From NCBI GenBank assembly GCA_030612085.1, contig JAUWOM010000034.1:1-10354 (forward strand): DNA of 10,354 bases. The letters run 5' to 3'. This DNA is from Actinomycetes bacterium (GTDB taxonomy: Bacteria; Actinomycetota; Humimicrobiia; JAHJRV01). The notes under the pieces were generated by a model, which was given only the letters and a program-made list of their open reading frames with translations, made no database searches and had not been told where the DNA came from. The translations under genes and the position numbers were made by a program. Positions 1 through 6,706 of this stretch are shown one piece after another (within the stretch, counting starts at the first letter, position 1; every line of letters starts with the position of its first letter).

Positions 1-105
1 TATTTCTGAAGTTCTTATGTTTTCGCTATTTTTATTAATAAATTCTATTAACTCTCTCCATTTAGGAGTAGAAGTTATTTTTTCACAAATAAAATCAAGT
101 TTCAT
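1..105 (-). CDS. N-terminal fragment, probable transcription-repair coupling factor Mfd
   Basis: An open leftward frame starts at ATG 105 and runs off the window after 35 codons, beginning MKLDFICEKI and continuing through a W-R-E-L-I-E-F-I segment. A weak Shine-Dalgarno-like AGAG lies about 6-9 nt upstream of the ATG. Too little is visible to show a domain. The short hydrophobic/charged helix before a presumed 'I-x-I-x-G-L' strand resembles the extreme N-terminus of Mfd proteins, and mfd follows pth in Bacillota with this gene order (established synteny). Mfd would be an ATP-dependent DNA translocase that removes stalled RNA polymerase and recruits UvrA. The identity is inferred mainly from position; the frame itself is more certain than the name. 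It lies beyond the pth terminator, so it probably has its own promoter, but I could not find a convincing one. Confidence 0.45.
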   Translation of the reverse strand, partial: MKLDFICEKITSTPKWRELIEFINKNSENIRTSEI

Positions 106-223
106 TTTTGTCTCTAAATTTGATAATTTAAAAATTTTTATTTTTCTATAAAATTTCTAAACTAAGTTTTTTGCTTTTTTTTGCAAATTTCTCAAGTTGG
201 GAATAGTTTTTGAAATGCCAAAA

Positions 224-263
224 ATACCAGGAAATAATTTAATAGGCCTATCCTTCCTGGTAT
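224..263 (-). terminator. Probable intrinsic terminator downstream of pth
   Basis: Perfect 10-bp inverted repeat: ATACCAGGAA (224-233) and TTCCTGGTAT (254-263) with a 20-nt loop. The loop contains its own palindrome ATAGGCCTAT (242-251). Read leftward, the stem is followed by ATTTTTGG, a short U-tract. Read rightward it is followed by an even more T-rich stretch, so it may act in both directions. It begins about 75 bp beyond the pth stop, as expected for the end of the glmU-prs-rplY-pth transcript. The modest G+C of the stem keeps confidence moderate. Confidence 0.55.
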
Positions 264-338
264 ATATATTTTTCTTAATTTTTATATTTAAAATATATAA
301 ATTCTTATCTTATGAAACACCTTCTGACAAAAATAGTT

Positions 339-896
339 TTAATTATATTTACTCATAACATATTTTATATCAAATTCCATATAGTCTAAAATTGCTTTTA
401 CTATATTCTCTTTGTTCTCTTTTATTAATTTGAACTCTTTTTCTGTGAAATCCTCCAAAACATATTCAACAGGGTCTATACCCTCAGGGGGTCTTCCTAT
501 CCCAAATCTTAACCGACAAAAATTATCATCTTTTAGTTTTTCAATTATAGATGCAACTCCTTTATGTCCAGCAGAGCCACCGCCTCTTTTAAATTTTATT
601 CTTATAAAATCAAGATCCAGGTCATCGTGAATCACAAGAAGATTATCTAATGATACTGAATGATTGCTAACAATTTCTTTTATACATTTTCCACTTTCAT
701 TCATATAAGTAAGTGGTTTAACAATTAAAATTTCTTTATTCTTATAATTTGTTTTGGATATCTCTCCATTAAACTTTAATTTAATTTTGGGATTGCCTAA
801 TTTTTTCAGAATTTCCTCACATATAATAAACCCAATATTATGTCTATTTCTCCTATGCTGCTCTCCGGGATTTCCCAATCCCACTATAACTTTCAC
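339..896 (-). CDS. pth: Peptidyl-tRNA hydrolase
   Basis: Pth releases peptides from prematurely dropped peptidyl-tRNA in the cytoplasm and recycles the tRNA. Numbered from a GTG start at 896, the protein is 185 aa, the usual family length. It shows GLGNPG at 6-11, R18-H-N with the catalytic His at residue 20, PLTYMNESG at 61-69 with N66, and IHDDLDL at 89-95 with the catalytic Asp at 91. A GGGSAGHKG loop follows at 105-113, where Lys replaces the Asn of E. coli GHNG. An in-frame ATG at 959 would add 21 residues (MILRFKNIIC...) ahead of the conserved start and has AGG directly abutting it. I prefer the GTG because the catalytic His then falls at residue 20, although its ribosome binding site is weak (AAAG). 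The gene lies about 100 bp after rplY, at the end of the operon and before the hairpin at 224-263. Confidence 0.96.
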   Translation of the reverse strand: MKVIVGLGNPGEQHRRNRHNIGFIICEEILKKLGNPKIKLKFNGEISKTNYKNKEILIVKPLTYMNESGKCIKEIVSNHSVSLDNLLVIHDDLDLDFIRIKFKRGGGSAGHKGVASIIEKLKDDNFCRLRFGIGRPPEGIDPVEYVLEDFTEKEFKLIKENKENIVKAILDYMEFDIKYVMSKYN

Positions 897-995
897 ATTT
901 ACTTTATTTTTATGATAGGTTCTTTTTTTACAAATTATATTTTTAAATCTTAAAATCATCCTATTTTAATTTTTAATTTCTCTTTGATTTGGTAT

Positions 996-1676
996 TTACT
1001 TCTCTTTTTCCTTCCCTTTTTCCTTCTCTTTTTCCTTTTCACCAATTACTTCTGGTTCCTTCTCCTCAGTTTCAATAAATTCCTCTTCCTCTTCTACTAC
1101 TTCTTCCTCAATTTCCATCCTCGGAGCACTAACAGATAATATAACATCATTAGGATCTACAAGTATCTTTATTTCTTCTGAATATTTAATATCAGAAACT
1201 CTTAATACATCCCCTATTCTTAAATCTTCAATGCTTACTTCAAAATGTTCTGGAAGATCTTTTGGTAGACACTCGACATCAATGCTTCTTAAATGGTATT
1301 CTAAAATCCCTTCATCCTCCTTTACACCAATAGATTCTCCTGTAAAAATAAGAGGAATTGAAGCCTGTACTTTCTCTTTTAATGAAATAGAATGAAAATC
1401 TATATTAAGAACATTCCTTGTAATGTAGTGTTTATGTACATCTTTAATCATTACATTATAATTTTTCTTTTTTCTATCACCTTTTATCAAGAGTTCCATT
1501 ACCTTTTCTCCACTTTCCTGTGCTTTAAAAATCTCTTTTAAGTGGGTAGCATCAATTTTTATAGGAATTGTTTCCATATCACTTCCATAAACAACACCAG
1601 GAATTTCACCTTCAGCTCTCAATCTCTTTGAAGGACCTGTTCCTAACTCTTTCCTTTTACTCACTTTTATCTTCAT
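996..1676 (-). CDS. rplY: Ribosomal protein bL25, two-domain CTC/TL5 type
   Basis: Binds 5S rRNA in the 50S subunit; the long form is the general stress protein Ctc of Bacillus or TL5 of Thermus. The 226-aa protein has an N-terminal L25 domain (about 1-95; RKELGTGPSKRLR at 8-20, IPGVVYG at 25-31) and a C-terminal TL5 domain (about 96-187; VECLPKDLPEHFEVSIEDL from 134, IGDVLRVSDI from 154). The tail is low complexity: Glu-rich at 188-210, then alternating Lys-Glu from 213 to the end. The frame is open upstream to 1736, overlapping prs, but the conserved start is the ATG at 1676. AGAGAGG (1686-1692) sits 9 nt before that ATG. It follows prs by 34 nt and precedes pth, the same order as prs-ctc-pth in Bacillus. 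Confidence 0.96.
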   Translation of the reverse strand: MKIKVSKRKELGTGPSKRLRAEGEIPGVVYGSDMETIPIKIDATHLKEIFKAQESGEKVMELLIKGDRKKKNYNVMIKDVHKHYITRNVLNIDFHSISLKEKVQASIPLIFTGESIGVKEDEGILEYHLRSIDVECLPKDLPEHFEVSIEDLRIGDVLRVSDIKYSEEIKILVDPNDVILSVSAPRMEIEEEVVEEEEEFIETEEKEPEVIGEKEKEKEKGKEKEK

Positions 1677-1710
1677 TAAAACCAACCTCTCTAACAAATT
1701 TACAAATAAA

Positions 1711-2670
1711 CTACATTCTTCCTCTGAATATCTCACTTACGGATTCGTTATAAAATACATTTTTTATAGCCTGTGATAAGATATCTACAATAGTTATAAC
1801 TACCAATTTATCTTTTAATAAATCATTTTTTATTGGCATTGTATCAGTTACAATTACTTCTTTAATAGGAGATTCTCTTAATCTCTTATAAGCAGGTTCT
1901 GAAAAAACGGGGTGAGTACAGGCAGCAAATATCTCTTTGGCTCCCATTCTTTTCATAAATTCAGCGGATTCACAAACAGTTCCCGCTGTATCAATCAAAT
2001 CATCAACTATAAAGACATTTTTACCTTTTACATCTCCTACAATATTTATGGTTTCAGATACATTTGGCTTCGGTCTTGATTTATACAATATTGCTAAATC
2101 AGCATTGCACCTATTTGCCACCTTTCTTGCAACTCCCACTCTACCCGAATCTGGAGCTACTACAACTAAATCTTTAATATTTTTTTCATTAATATAATCT
2201 ATTATTTTGGGTATTGCAGTAAGATGGTCAACGGGAACATTAAAAAATCCCTGTATTTGACCAGCATGTAGATCCATAGTCATCATCCTATCTATTCCCG
2301 CTGTTGATAGTAGATCTGCTATCAATTTTGCTGATATAGGTTCCCTCCCTTTTGCTTTTCTGTCCTGTCTTGAATATCCCATATAAGGTACAACAGCAGT
2401 TATTTTCTTAGCTGATGCTCTTTTTAATGCATCGATCATTATGAGCATCTCCATAATATTATAATTTACGGGATGACTACATGTTTGAATCAAAAATACA
2501 TGAGCACCTCTTATGCTCTCTAAATATCTAACATATATCTCACCATCAGAAAATGTTGTTAACTCTACATTACCCATCTTTATATCTAATTTATCAGCTA
2601 TTTTTTTTCCTAATTCAGGAACTGATGAACCTGTAAATATCATCATCCGGTTTTTTTCAACTTCTTTCAA
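1711..2670 (-). CDS. prs: Ribose-phosphate pyrophosphokinase (PRPP synthetase), class I
   Basis: Makes PRPP from ribose-5-phosphate and ATP for purine, pyrimidine, His, Trp and NAD synthesis; cytosolic, normally hexameric. The 319-aa protein has the usual family length. Visible motifs are FSDGE at 40-44, RASAK at 84-88, the ATP-binding RQDRK at 101-105, DLHAGQIQGFF at 133-143, and the flexible catalytic loop KSRPKPN at 197-203. The PRPP/ribose-phosphate loop VDDLIDTAGT is at 222-231, and CTHPVFS at 251-257. The start is a TTG at 2670. A consensus AAGGAGG (2681-2687) overlaps the glmU stop codon and lies 10 nt from it. An ATG pair at residues 9-10 has no comparable ribosome site. Only 15 nt separate it from glmU, so the two are cotranscribed and probably coupled. 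Confidence 0.97.
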   Translation of the reverse strand: MKEVEKNRMMIFTGSSVPELGKKIADKLDIKMGNVELTTFSDGEIYVRYLESIRGAHVFLIQTCSHPVNYNIMEMLIMIDALKRASAKKITAVVPYMGYSRQDRKAKGREPISAKLIADLLSTAGIDRMMTMDLHAGQIQGFFNVPVDHLTAIPKIIDYINEKNIKDLVVVAPDSGRVGVARKVANRCNADLAILYKSRPKPNVSETINIVGDVKGKNVFIVDDLIDTAGTVCESAEFMKRMGAKEIFAACTHPVFSEPAYKRLRESPIKEVIVTDTMPIKNDLLKDKLVVITIVDILSQAIKNVFYNESVSEIFRGRM

Positions 2671-2680
2671 AATTAACTTC

Positions 2681-2687
2681 CCTCCTT
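2681..2687 (-). promoter_or_regulatory. Consensus ribosome binding site of prs, overlapping the glmU stop
   Basis: Read leftward the sequence is TAAGGAGG: the TAA is the glmU stop (2688-2686) and AAGGAGG is a full anti-16S match. It lies 10 nt from the TTG at 2670 and supports that non-ATG start over the ATG codons at 2646 and 2643. The arrangement suggests ribosomes finishing glmU help load prs. Confidence 0.7.
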
Positions 2688-4095
2688 ACTTTTGGCATTT
2701 TTTCTTTAATTGCTTTTTTTTCTCTATCTCTCTCTTTCTCTTTGCCCAACCCTCTTTTATTACCTGCTCCCCCCTTTCCAAAGCCAATGAGTCTGGAAGT
2801 ACATCTTTAGTTAAAACTGATCCCGCTCCCGTAACTGCCCCTTTACCAATTGTTATGGGAGCAACTAACATTGAATCTGAACCTATATTAACATCATCCC
2901 CAATTATTGTTTTATGCTTTTTATATCCATCATAATTTACAGTGACAGTTCCCGCTCCAATATTTACTCTATCCCCGATCTCTGCATCACCAATATAACT
3001 TAAATGTGGAACTTTACTTCCCTTACCAATAAATGATTTTTTTACCTCAACAAACGAACCAATCTTTGCACTTTCAGAAATCTCTGTACCAGGTCTTATA
3101 TGCGAAAAAGGCCCAACATTAGTTCCTTTTTTAATCTTCGAATCATAGACTACGGAATAAGTGACTTTTGAATCATCTCCAACAATAGAATTAACCAGTC
3201 TTGTAAAAGGACCAATCTCACAATTTTTCCCAATTTTACTTTTACCTTCTAAAAAAGTAGATGGATAAATTATAGTATCATTTTCAATATTGACTTGATT
3301 ATGAATATAGGTTGAATTTGGATCCATGATAGTAACACCACTGTTCATCCACTTCTTAAGTATTCTTTCATTCATCTCATAATTCGCATTAGCCAATTTC
3401 TCTCTTGTATTAACGCCCATTACTTCTTTCCAATTTTTGACATGTATTGCTGATATTTTCTCACCCTTTGATGAAAGTATTTTAATAACATCAGTTAGAT
3501 ATAGTTCCCTTTTAACATTTTCTTTATTTAATAATTCAAGAGCTTGAGACAACTTTTTCCAGTTAAAGCAGTAGGTTCCTGAATTTGCTTCCTTAATTTT
3601 TAACTGCTCTTTGTTTGCATCAATCTCTTCTATTATTCCTATAACATCTTTATTATTATTTCTCAATATTCTCCCATAACCTGATGAATTTTCTGGATAG
3701 AATGTTAGTATAGTAGAAGATGAATCAGATGTCATATGAAAATCCAGTAATTTTTTTAAAGTTGTACTTCTTATTAATGGAACATCTCCACAAAGAACCA
3801 GTACTGTTCCATCAAAATTTTTTAACTTATCTTTAACTTGAGAGACAGCATGTCCAGTTCCAAGTTGTTCTTTTTGCCAAATAAAATCCAAATTTTTGTC
3901 AGAAATTGACTTAGTTACCTCTTCACCATGATTTCCTATGACGACATAAATCTTATCTAACTTTAATTCTAATAATGTATCTACAACATGGCAGATCATT
4001 GGCACTCCTGAAACTTGGTGCAGAACCTTTGCCTTTTCTGATTTCATCCTTGTGCCTTCACCAGCTGCTAAAACTATTGCTGCTATTTTCTTCAT
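2686..4095 (-). CDS. glmU: Bifunctional UDP-GlcNAc pyrophosphorylase / glucosamine-1-phosphate N-acetyltransferase
   Basis: Catalyses the last two steps to UDP-GlcNAc, the precursor of peptidoglycan and other envelope glycans. The 469-aa length is typical. The N-terminal uridyltransferase domain (about 1-230) shows LAAGEGTRM at 9-17, a downstream Lys at 23 (KVLH), LGTGHAV at 78-84 and CGDVPL at 102-107 with the metal-binding Asp at 104. A linker helix follows. A left-handed beta-helix of hexapeptide repeats (about 255-430) contains GPFSHIRPG at 328-336, HLSYIGDAEIG from the catalytic His 364, and NIGAGTVTVNYDG at 378-390. The C-terminal tail is very basic. ATG 4095 is preceded by GGTGAT (4102-4107) at a 6-nt spacing. 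The gene heads glmU-prs-rplY-pth, as in Bacillus. Confidence 0.98.
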   Translation of the reverse strand: MKKIAAIVLAAGEGTRMKSEKAKVLHQVSGVPMICHVVDTLLELKLDKIYVVIGNHGEEVTKSISDKNLDFIWQKEQLGTGHAVSQVKDKLKNFDGTVLVLCGDVPLIRSTTLKKLLDFHMTSDSSSTILTFYPENSSGYGRILRNNNKDVIGIIEEIDANKEQLKIKEANSGTYCFNWKKLSQALELLNKENVKRELYLTDVIKILSSKGEKISAIHVKNWKEVMGVNTREKLANANYEMNERILKKWMNSGVTIMDPNSTYIHNQVNIENDTIIYPSTFLEGKSKIGKNCEIGPFTRLVNSIVGDDSKVTYSVVYDSKIKKGTNVGPFSHIRPGTEISESAKIGSFVEVKKSFIGKGSKVPHLSYIGDAEIGDRVNIGAGTVTVNYDGYKKHKTIIGDDVNIGSDSMLVAPITIGKGAVTGAGSVLTKDVLPDSLALERGEQVIKEGWAKRKREIEKKKQLKKKCQK

Positions 4096-4177
4096 AATTT
4101 AATCACCACATTATTCTAATCAATTAAATTTGTTTTCTTTTTATTAAATAATTTTAAAATTTATAGATAAACACTTA

Positions 4178-4206
4178 ATTTTATGAGATTTTTATTAATA
4201 AGGCAA
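4178..4206 (-). promoter_or_regulatory. Possible sigma-70/A promoter for glmU-prs-rplY-pth
   Basis: Read leftward: TTGCCT (4206-4201), a 17-nt spacer, then TAAAAT (4183-4178). The -10 matches TATAAT at 5 of 6 positions and the -35 matches TTGACA at 4 of 6. Transcription would start near 4171, giving a leader of about 75 nt. It lies in the only sizeable gap (155 bp) between the MobA-like gene and glmU. In such AT-rich DNA, -10-like hexamers are frequent by chance. Confidence 0.35.
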
Positions 4207-4250
4207 ATATAATAGAAATGACACTTTTTATTAACTGATTTGTATTAATT

Positions 4251-5012
4251 TTATCTTTCTCTTCTTCTATGTAAAACATCCTTAACTAAAACTAAGTCAA
4301 CTTTTTTGTCCACATCTATTCCAACTTCAACCCCACTATAAACTATAGCTTTACCCTTAGCCTTAATTATTTTACTTGCTTTTTCTTCTATTTCATCTAT
4401 GGATAATCTTCCAAAAAGATACTTTATAAGTGATGTTATACCTATAACTTTAACCTGTTTTAAAATTTTCTTTCTTCCCTCGAAAAGGTCAGCTATAAGA
4501 TCAAGATTATCTAAAATTACTTTTGGATCAGCAATAGCTATATTACCTCCTGTAAACTCTCCCTCACTTGTTGTGAAGAATGTTCTTTTTGTCTTAGGAT
4601 ATTTAGAGAGTATTTCCTCTTTTCTTATAATGGGAAAATAAGCATCAGCTTCAACTTTATCACAGATATCAATAAAATTATCGATTATTTCACCATTTAT
4701 TAAAGGAATGTCTGAACATATAAAGAGTATTTTTCCTTGTGAATTGAGCTCAATTATTGAGTCTTTAATTCTATTAGCAAAAGATTGTTTTGAATATAAT
4801 AAATAATCAATTTTATTTTTTAAATGAGGGAGTTTAGCATCAGGATGACCTGAAATCATAATTTTATTAATATATTTAGAATCTTTTGCAGCACTTACAA
4901 CATAATCTATCATAGGTATTCCATTTATAGGATATGTGACCTTATCACTTAATATTTCATCATCATTTATTATAAAGCTTTTACCAGCTAAAATAATTGC
5001 ATCTACTATCAA
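4251..5012 (-). CDS. MobA-like NTP transferase family protein, function unknown
   Basis: A 253-aa protein with a GT-A/MobA-like nucleotidyltransferase fold signature. It has an N-terminal strand DAIILAGKS (4-12), a shortened form of the LAGGxSxR nucleotide loop. Next come PINGIPMIDYVV (28-39), CSDIPL with the probable metal-binding Asp at 101 (99-104), FTGGNIAI (153-160) and GIDVDK (231-236). FTGGN and GIDVDK resemble the family of 'nucleotidyltransferase family protein' often found beside ispE or glmU in Bacillota; no substrate is established. Starts at TTG 5012, with GAGGAG (5020-5025) at an ideal 7-nt spacing. It lies 48 nt after ispE and 155 bp before glmU, where B. subtilis has purR-yabJ-spoVG. 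It is not MobA proper: the canonical GG loop is missing and the C-terminal half is longer. A role with an envelope precursor is inference from position only. Confidence 0.85.
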   Translation of the reverse strand: MIVDAIILAGKSFIINDDEILSDKVTYPINGIPMIDYVVSAAKDSKYINKIMISGHPDAKLPHLKNKIDYLLYSKQSFANRIKDSIIELNSQGKILFICSDIPLINGEIIDNFIDICDKVEADAYFPIIRKEEILSKYPKTKRTFFTTSEGEFTGGNIAIADPKVILDNLDLIADLFEGRKKILKQVKVIGITSLIKYLFGRLSIDEIEEKASKIIKAKGKAIVYSGVEVGIDVDKKVDLVLVKDVLHRRRER

Positions 5013-5019
5013 TTTTTAT

Positions 5020-5025
5020 CTCCTC
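5020..5025 (-). promoter_or_regulatory. Ribosome binding site fixing a TTG start for the MobA-like gene
   Basis: GAGGAG read leftward, 7 nt upstream of TTG 5012. The next residues (I-V-D-A-I-I-L-A-G) are the first conserved strand of the fold, so no later start is plausible. Confidence 0.65.
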
Positions 5026-5060
5026 AAAATTAAAAACTATTTTCTTTTTAAAATAATATT

Positions 5061-5936
5061 TTATGAAAATGTTTCAACACCCTTTGAGCAAGTCTTGGAA
5101 ACATATATCTCATCAACTTCCTTGGATAACTTTGAATATACCTTTAATGCTGAGTCAGAATCTTCACATAATGCTACTACTATTGGACCACTTCCGGTCA
5201 TTAGAGCTGCTAAAGCACCACTTTCCATTGCTTTCTTTTTTAAAATGGATATAGTTTCATGGTCTTTCTCAACAACCTTTTCTAAACAATTTTCTATCAT
5301 TGAAAATTTTTTTAGTAGTTCTTTTTCACTAAAGGATTTCATAAATTTATCAATATCATTTAAACAAGAACTCCCAATTTTATCATATTTCTTATAAATA
5401 TCCTTGGTTAATAAATTGTAAGAAGGCTTCATTAAAACTATCCAGATATCTTTTAAAGGTTCAAGCAGTGATATTTTCTCTCCTTTACCCTCAACTATGG
5501 CTGTTCCTCCAATTAAACAAAATGGAATATCTGAACCAATAGAAGACCCTATTTTTATTAATTCGCTATCACTCAAATCTAAATTTAATAGTTTATTTAT
5601 ACCTATTAAAGTTGCAGCTGCATCAGCACTTCCCCCTCCGAGTCCCGAAGCTATAGGTATTCTTTTCTTTAAAATAATTAAAACCCCTAAAGAGTCTAAT
5701 TTAAAAAATTTTGTTATTAATAATTCTGCAGATTTATATATCAAATTTCTTTCATCTATGGGCAAATTTAAATCATTACATACTATCTTAATTCCACTGC
5801 TTTTTTTAAAAAAGATTAAATCATCACTTAAGTCTATGCTCTGCATAACAGAGGAAATATTGTGATAATTATCTTTTCTCTTTTCAAGAATATTAAGATA
5901 GAGATTTATTTTAGCATTTGCCTTTACTTTAATCAT
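5061..5936 (-). CDS. ispE: 4-diphosphocytidyl-2-C-methyl-D-erythritol kinase
   Basis: GHMP kinase that phosphorylates CDP-ME in the non-mevalonate (MEP) isoprenoid pathway, in the cytosol. The 291-aa protein has the normal family length. It begins with the substrate-binding KANAKINLYL (5-14; catalytic-site Lys at 9) and has the GHMP ATP loop PIASGLGGGSADAAA (94-108). IGSDIPF (133-139) carries the catalytic Asp at 136, and the third GHMP motif MTGSGP lies near residues 245-250. The ATG at 5936 is certain from the conserved N-terminus, yet no good Shine-Dalgarno precedes it. It is separated from veg by 278 bp with no sspF-like gene between, and the MobA-like gene follows after 48 nt. Its presence indicates that this organism makes isoprenoids by the MEP route. 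Confidence 0.97.
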   Translation of the reverse strand: MIKVKANAKINLYLNILEKRKDNYHNISSVMQSIDLSDDLIFFKKSSGIKIVCNDLNLPIDERNLIYKSAELLITKFFKLDSLGVLIILKKRIPIASGLGGGSADAAATLIGINKLLNLDLSDSELIKIGSSIGSDIPFCLIGGTAIVEGKGEKISLLEPLKDIWIVLMKPSYNLLTKDIYKKYDKIGSSCLNDIDKFMKSFSEKELLKKFSMIENCLEKVVEKDHETISILKKKAMESGALAALMTGSGPIVVALCEDSDSALKVYSKLSKEVDEIYVSKTCSKGVETFS

Positions 5937-5985
5937 TTTCTAATTGGGAACTCTTGATTTAAATTTTTACTGACATTCACTATGA

Positions 5986-6014
5986 ATTATAAAGTGTTTT
6001 TAAAAAAAAATTAA
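5986..6014 (-). promoter_or_regulatory. Possible promoter for ispE
   Basis: Read leftward, a perfect TATAAT (5991-5986) lies 17 nt after TTAATT (6014-6009), a 3-of-6 match to TTGACA. Initiation near 5979 would give a leader of about 42 nt. A short dyad, ATTCA-CTA-TGAAT (5975-5987), overlaps the downstream edge of the -10 and could be an operator, though it may be chance. The weak -35 limits confidence. The remaining veg-ispE spacer (6030-6214) shows only very AT-rich sequence with stops in all frames. Confidence 0.35.
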
Positions 6015-6214
6015 TATATATCCAAATAAAAAATAAATTTATCCAATAAATAACAATTATTTATAAAGGATTTTAAAAGGAACAATGATTCATGTAGAAA
6101 AAATATGAGGAATATTAAAAGAAATCTATAAAATATATTAAATAATGGTTTTATCTAATTTTGTAGATTATATATTGAGAATTAAATTTTCTTTATAGTA
6201 TATGTTTATTTAAT

Positions 6215-6505
6215 TTATTCAGAAAGCCATGGAAAATAGTCTTCATCTTCTTTAATTGAGCTTATTTTGACTATTCCAGTTAAGATATCAGCAAAATTAA
6301 ATGATGCTCTGCTAACTCTTTTTCCCTTCTCGTAAACTTTTACTACAAAAATATTTGGGTATAACTTTTCTATCTGCCCTTCTCTTTCTATTATTACCTT
6401 TCTACCCTTATTTGCTCTGATTATTACCTTTTTTCCAATTAGGTTTTCAAGTTTATCTTTTATTCTTTCCATGATTCTAAATCTTTCTTTTACAGTAATA
6501 GGCAA
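6215..6505 (-). CDS. veg: Veg family protein
   Basis: Small protein (96 aa from the TTG at 6505, or 85 aa from the ATG at 6472) of the Veg family, in B. subtilis linked to biofilm formation; its molecular role is not settled. Characteristic segments, numbered from TTG, are IGKKVIIRANKGRK (23-36), EREGQIEKLYPNIFVVKV (40-57) and SFNFADILTG (68-77). They correspond to B. subtilis GKRLTLKANGGRR, YPSVFVI and SYADILT. TTG is supported by GGAG (6516-6519) about 10 nt upstream and by an in-frame TGA just before it. The internal ATG at residue 12 gives a length closer to the B. subtilis protein but has only a poor AAGAAAG ribosome site. The start is therefore open. Position between rsmA and ispE is conserved in Bacillota, and the promoter is unusually good (6535-6563). 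Confidence 0.9.
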   Translation of the reverse strand: MPITVKERFRIMERIKDKLENLIGKKVIIRANKGRKVIIEREGQIEKLYPNIFVVKVYEKGKRVSRASFNFADILTGIVKISSIKEDEDYFPWLSE

Positions 6506-6534
6506 AAATAATCAACTCCAAACTTTTTATTTAT

Positions 6535-6563
6535 ATTATACAAAATTTCTGCATTTTTGTCTA
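6535..6563 (-). promoter_or_regulatory. Near-consensus sigma-70/A promoter of veg
   Basis: Read leftward: TAGACA (6563-6558; 5 of 6 to TTGACA), an exact 17-nt spacer, and TATAAT (6540-6535; 6 of 6). Initiation would fall near 6528, giving a leader of about 23 nt that contains the GGAG ribosome site before TTG 6505. It is the best promoter in the window. The B. subtilis veg promoter is likewise known as one of the strongest vegetative promoters. Confidence 0.78.
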
Positions 6564-6578
6564 TTTCTTTATAATAAT

Positions 6579-6604
6579 TATACAATATTATAATATATTG
6601 TATA
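6579..6604. repeat. 26-bp perfect dyad upstream of the veg promoter
   Basis: Arms TATACAATAT (6579-6588) and ATATTGTATA (6595-6604) are exact reverse complements around a 6-bp TATAAT spacer. The centre lies about 63 bp upstream of the predicted veg start point, a position typical of activator sites. Each arm has only one G/C position, so in AT-rich DNA this could be chance. A TTGTATAAT word is shared with the veg -10 region. Confidence 0.4.
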
Positions 6605-6706
6605 TAAAGACATATATTATTAATTATTATAATTTACCATAATTTACATTTATTTCAATATTTGTAGGTATTTAGTTAACACTTCATTGTACACAAGGTC
6701 CCTCGC

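Noticed and set aside
412..630. Open rightward frame of 72 codons opposite pth
   Set aside because: It lies antisense to clear pth motifs, has no family features and no ribosome site; a shadow of the real gene. The same applies to rightward frames opposite rplY, prs, glmU, the MobA-like gene, ispE and metG.
1677..1736. Extended N-terminus of rplY starting at GTG 1736
   Set aside because: It would overlap prs, lacks a ribosome site, and the bL25 family begins at the ATG at 1676, which has AGAGAGG upstream.
6150..6170. Terminator after veg (ATCTA...TAGAT stem)
   Set aside because: The stem is only 5 bp, mostly A/T, without a following U-run; not convincing.
5937..6214. Possible sspF-like small acid-soluble spore protein gene between veg and ispE
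   Set aside because: All six frames are broken by frequent stops; the only ATG with a purine-rich site (near 6085, rightward) gives seven codons.
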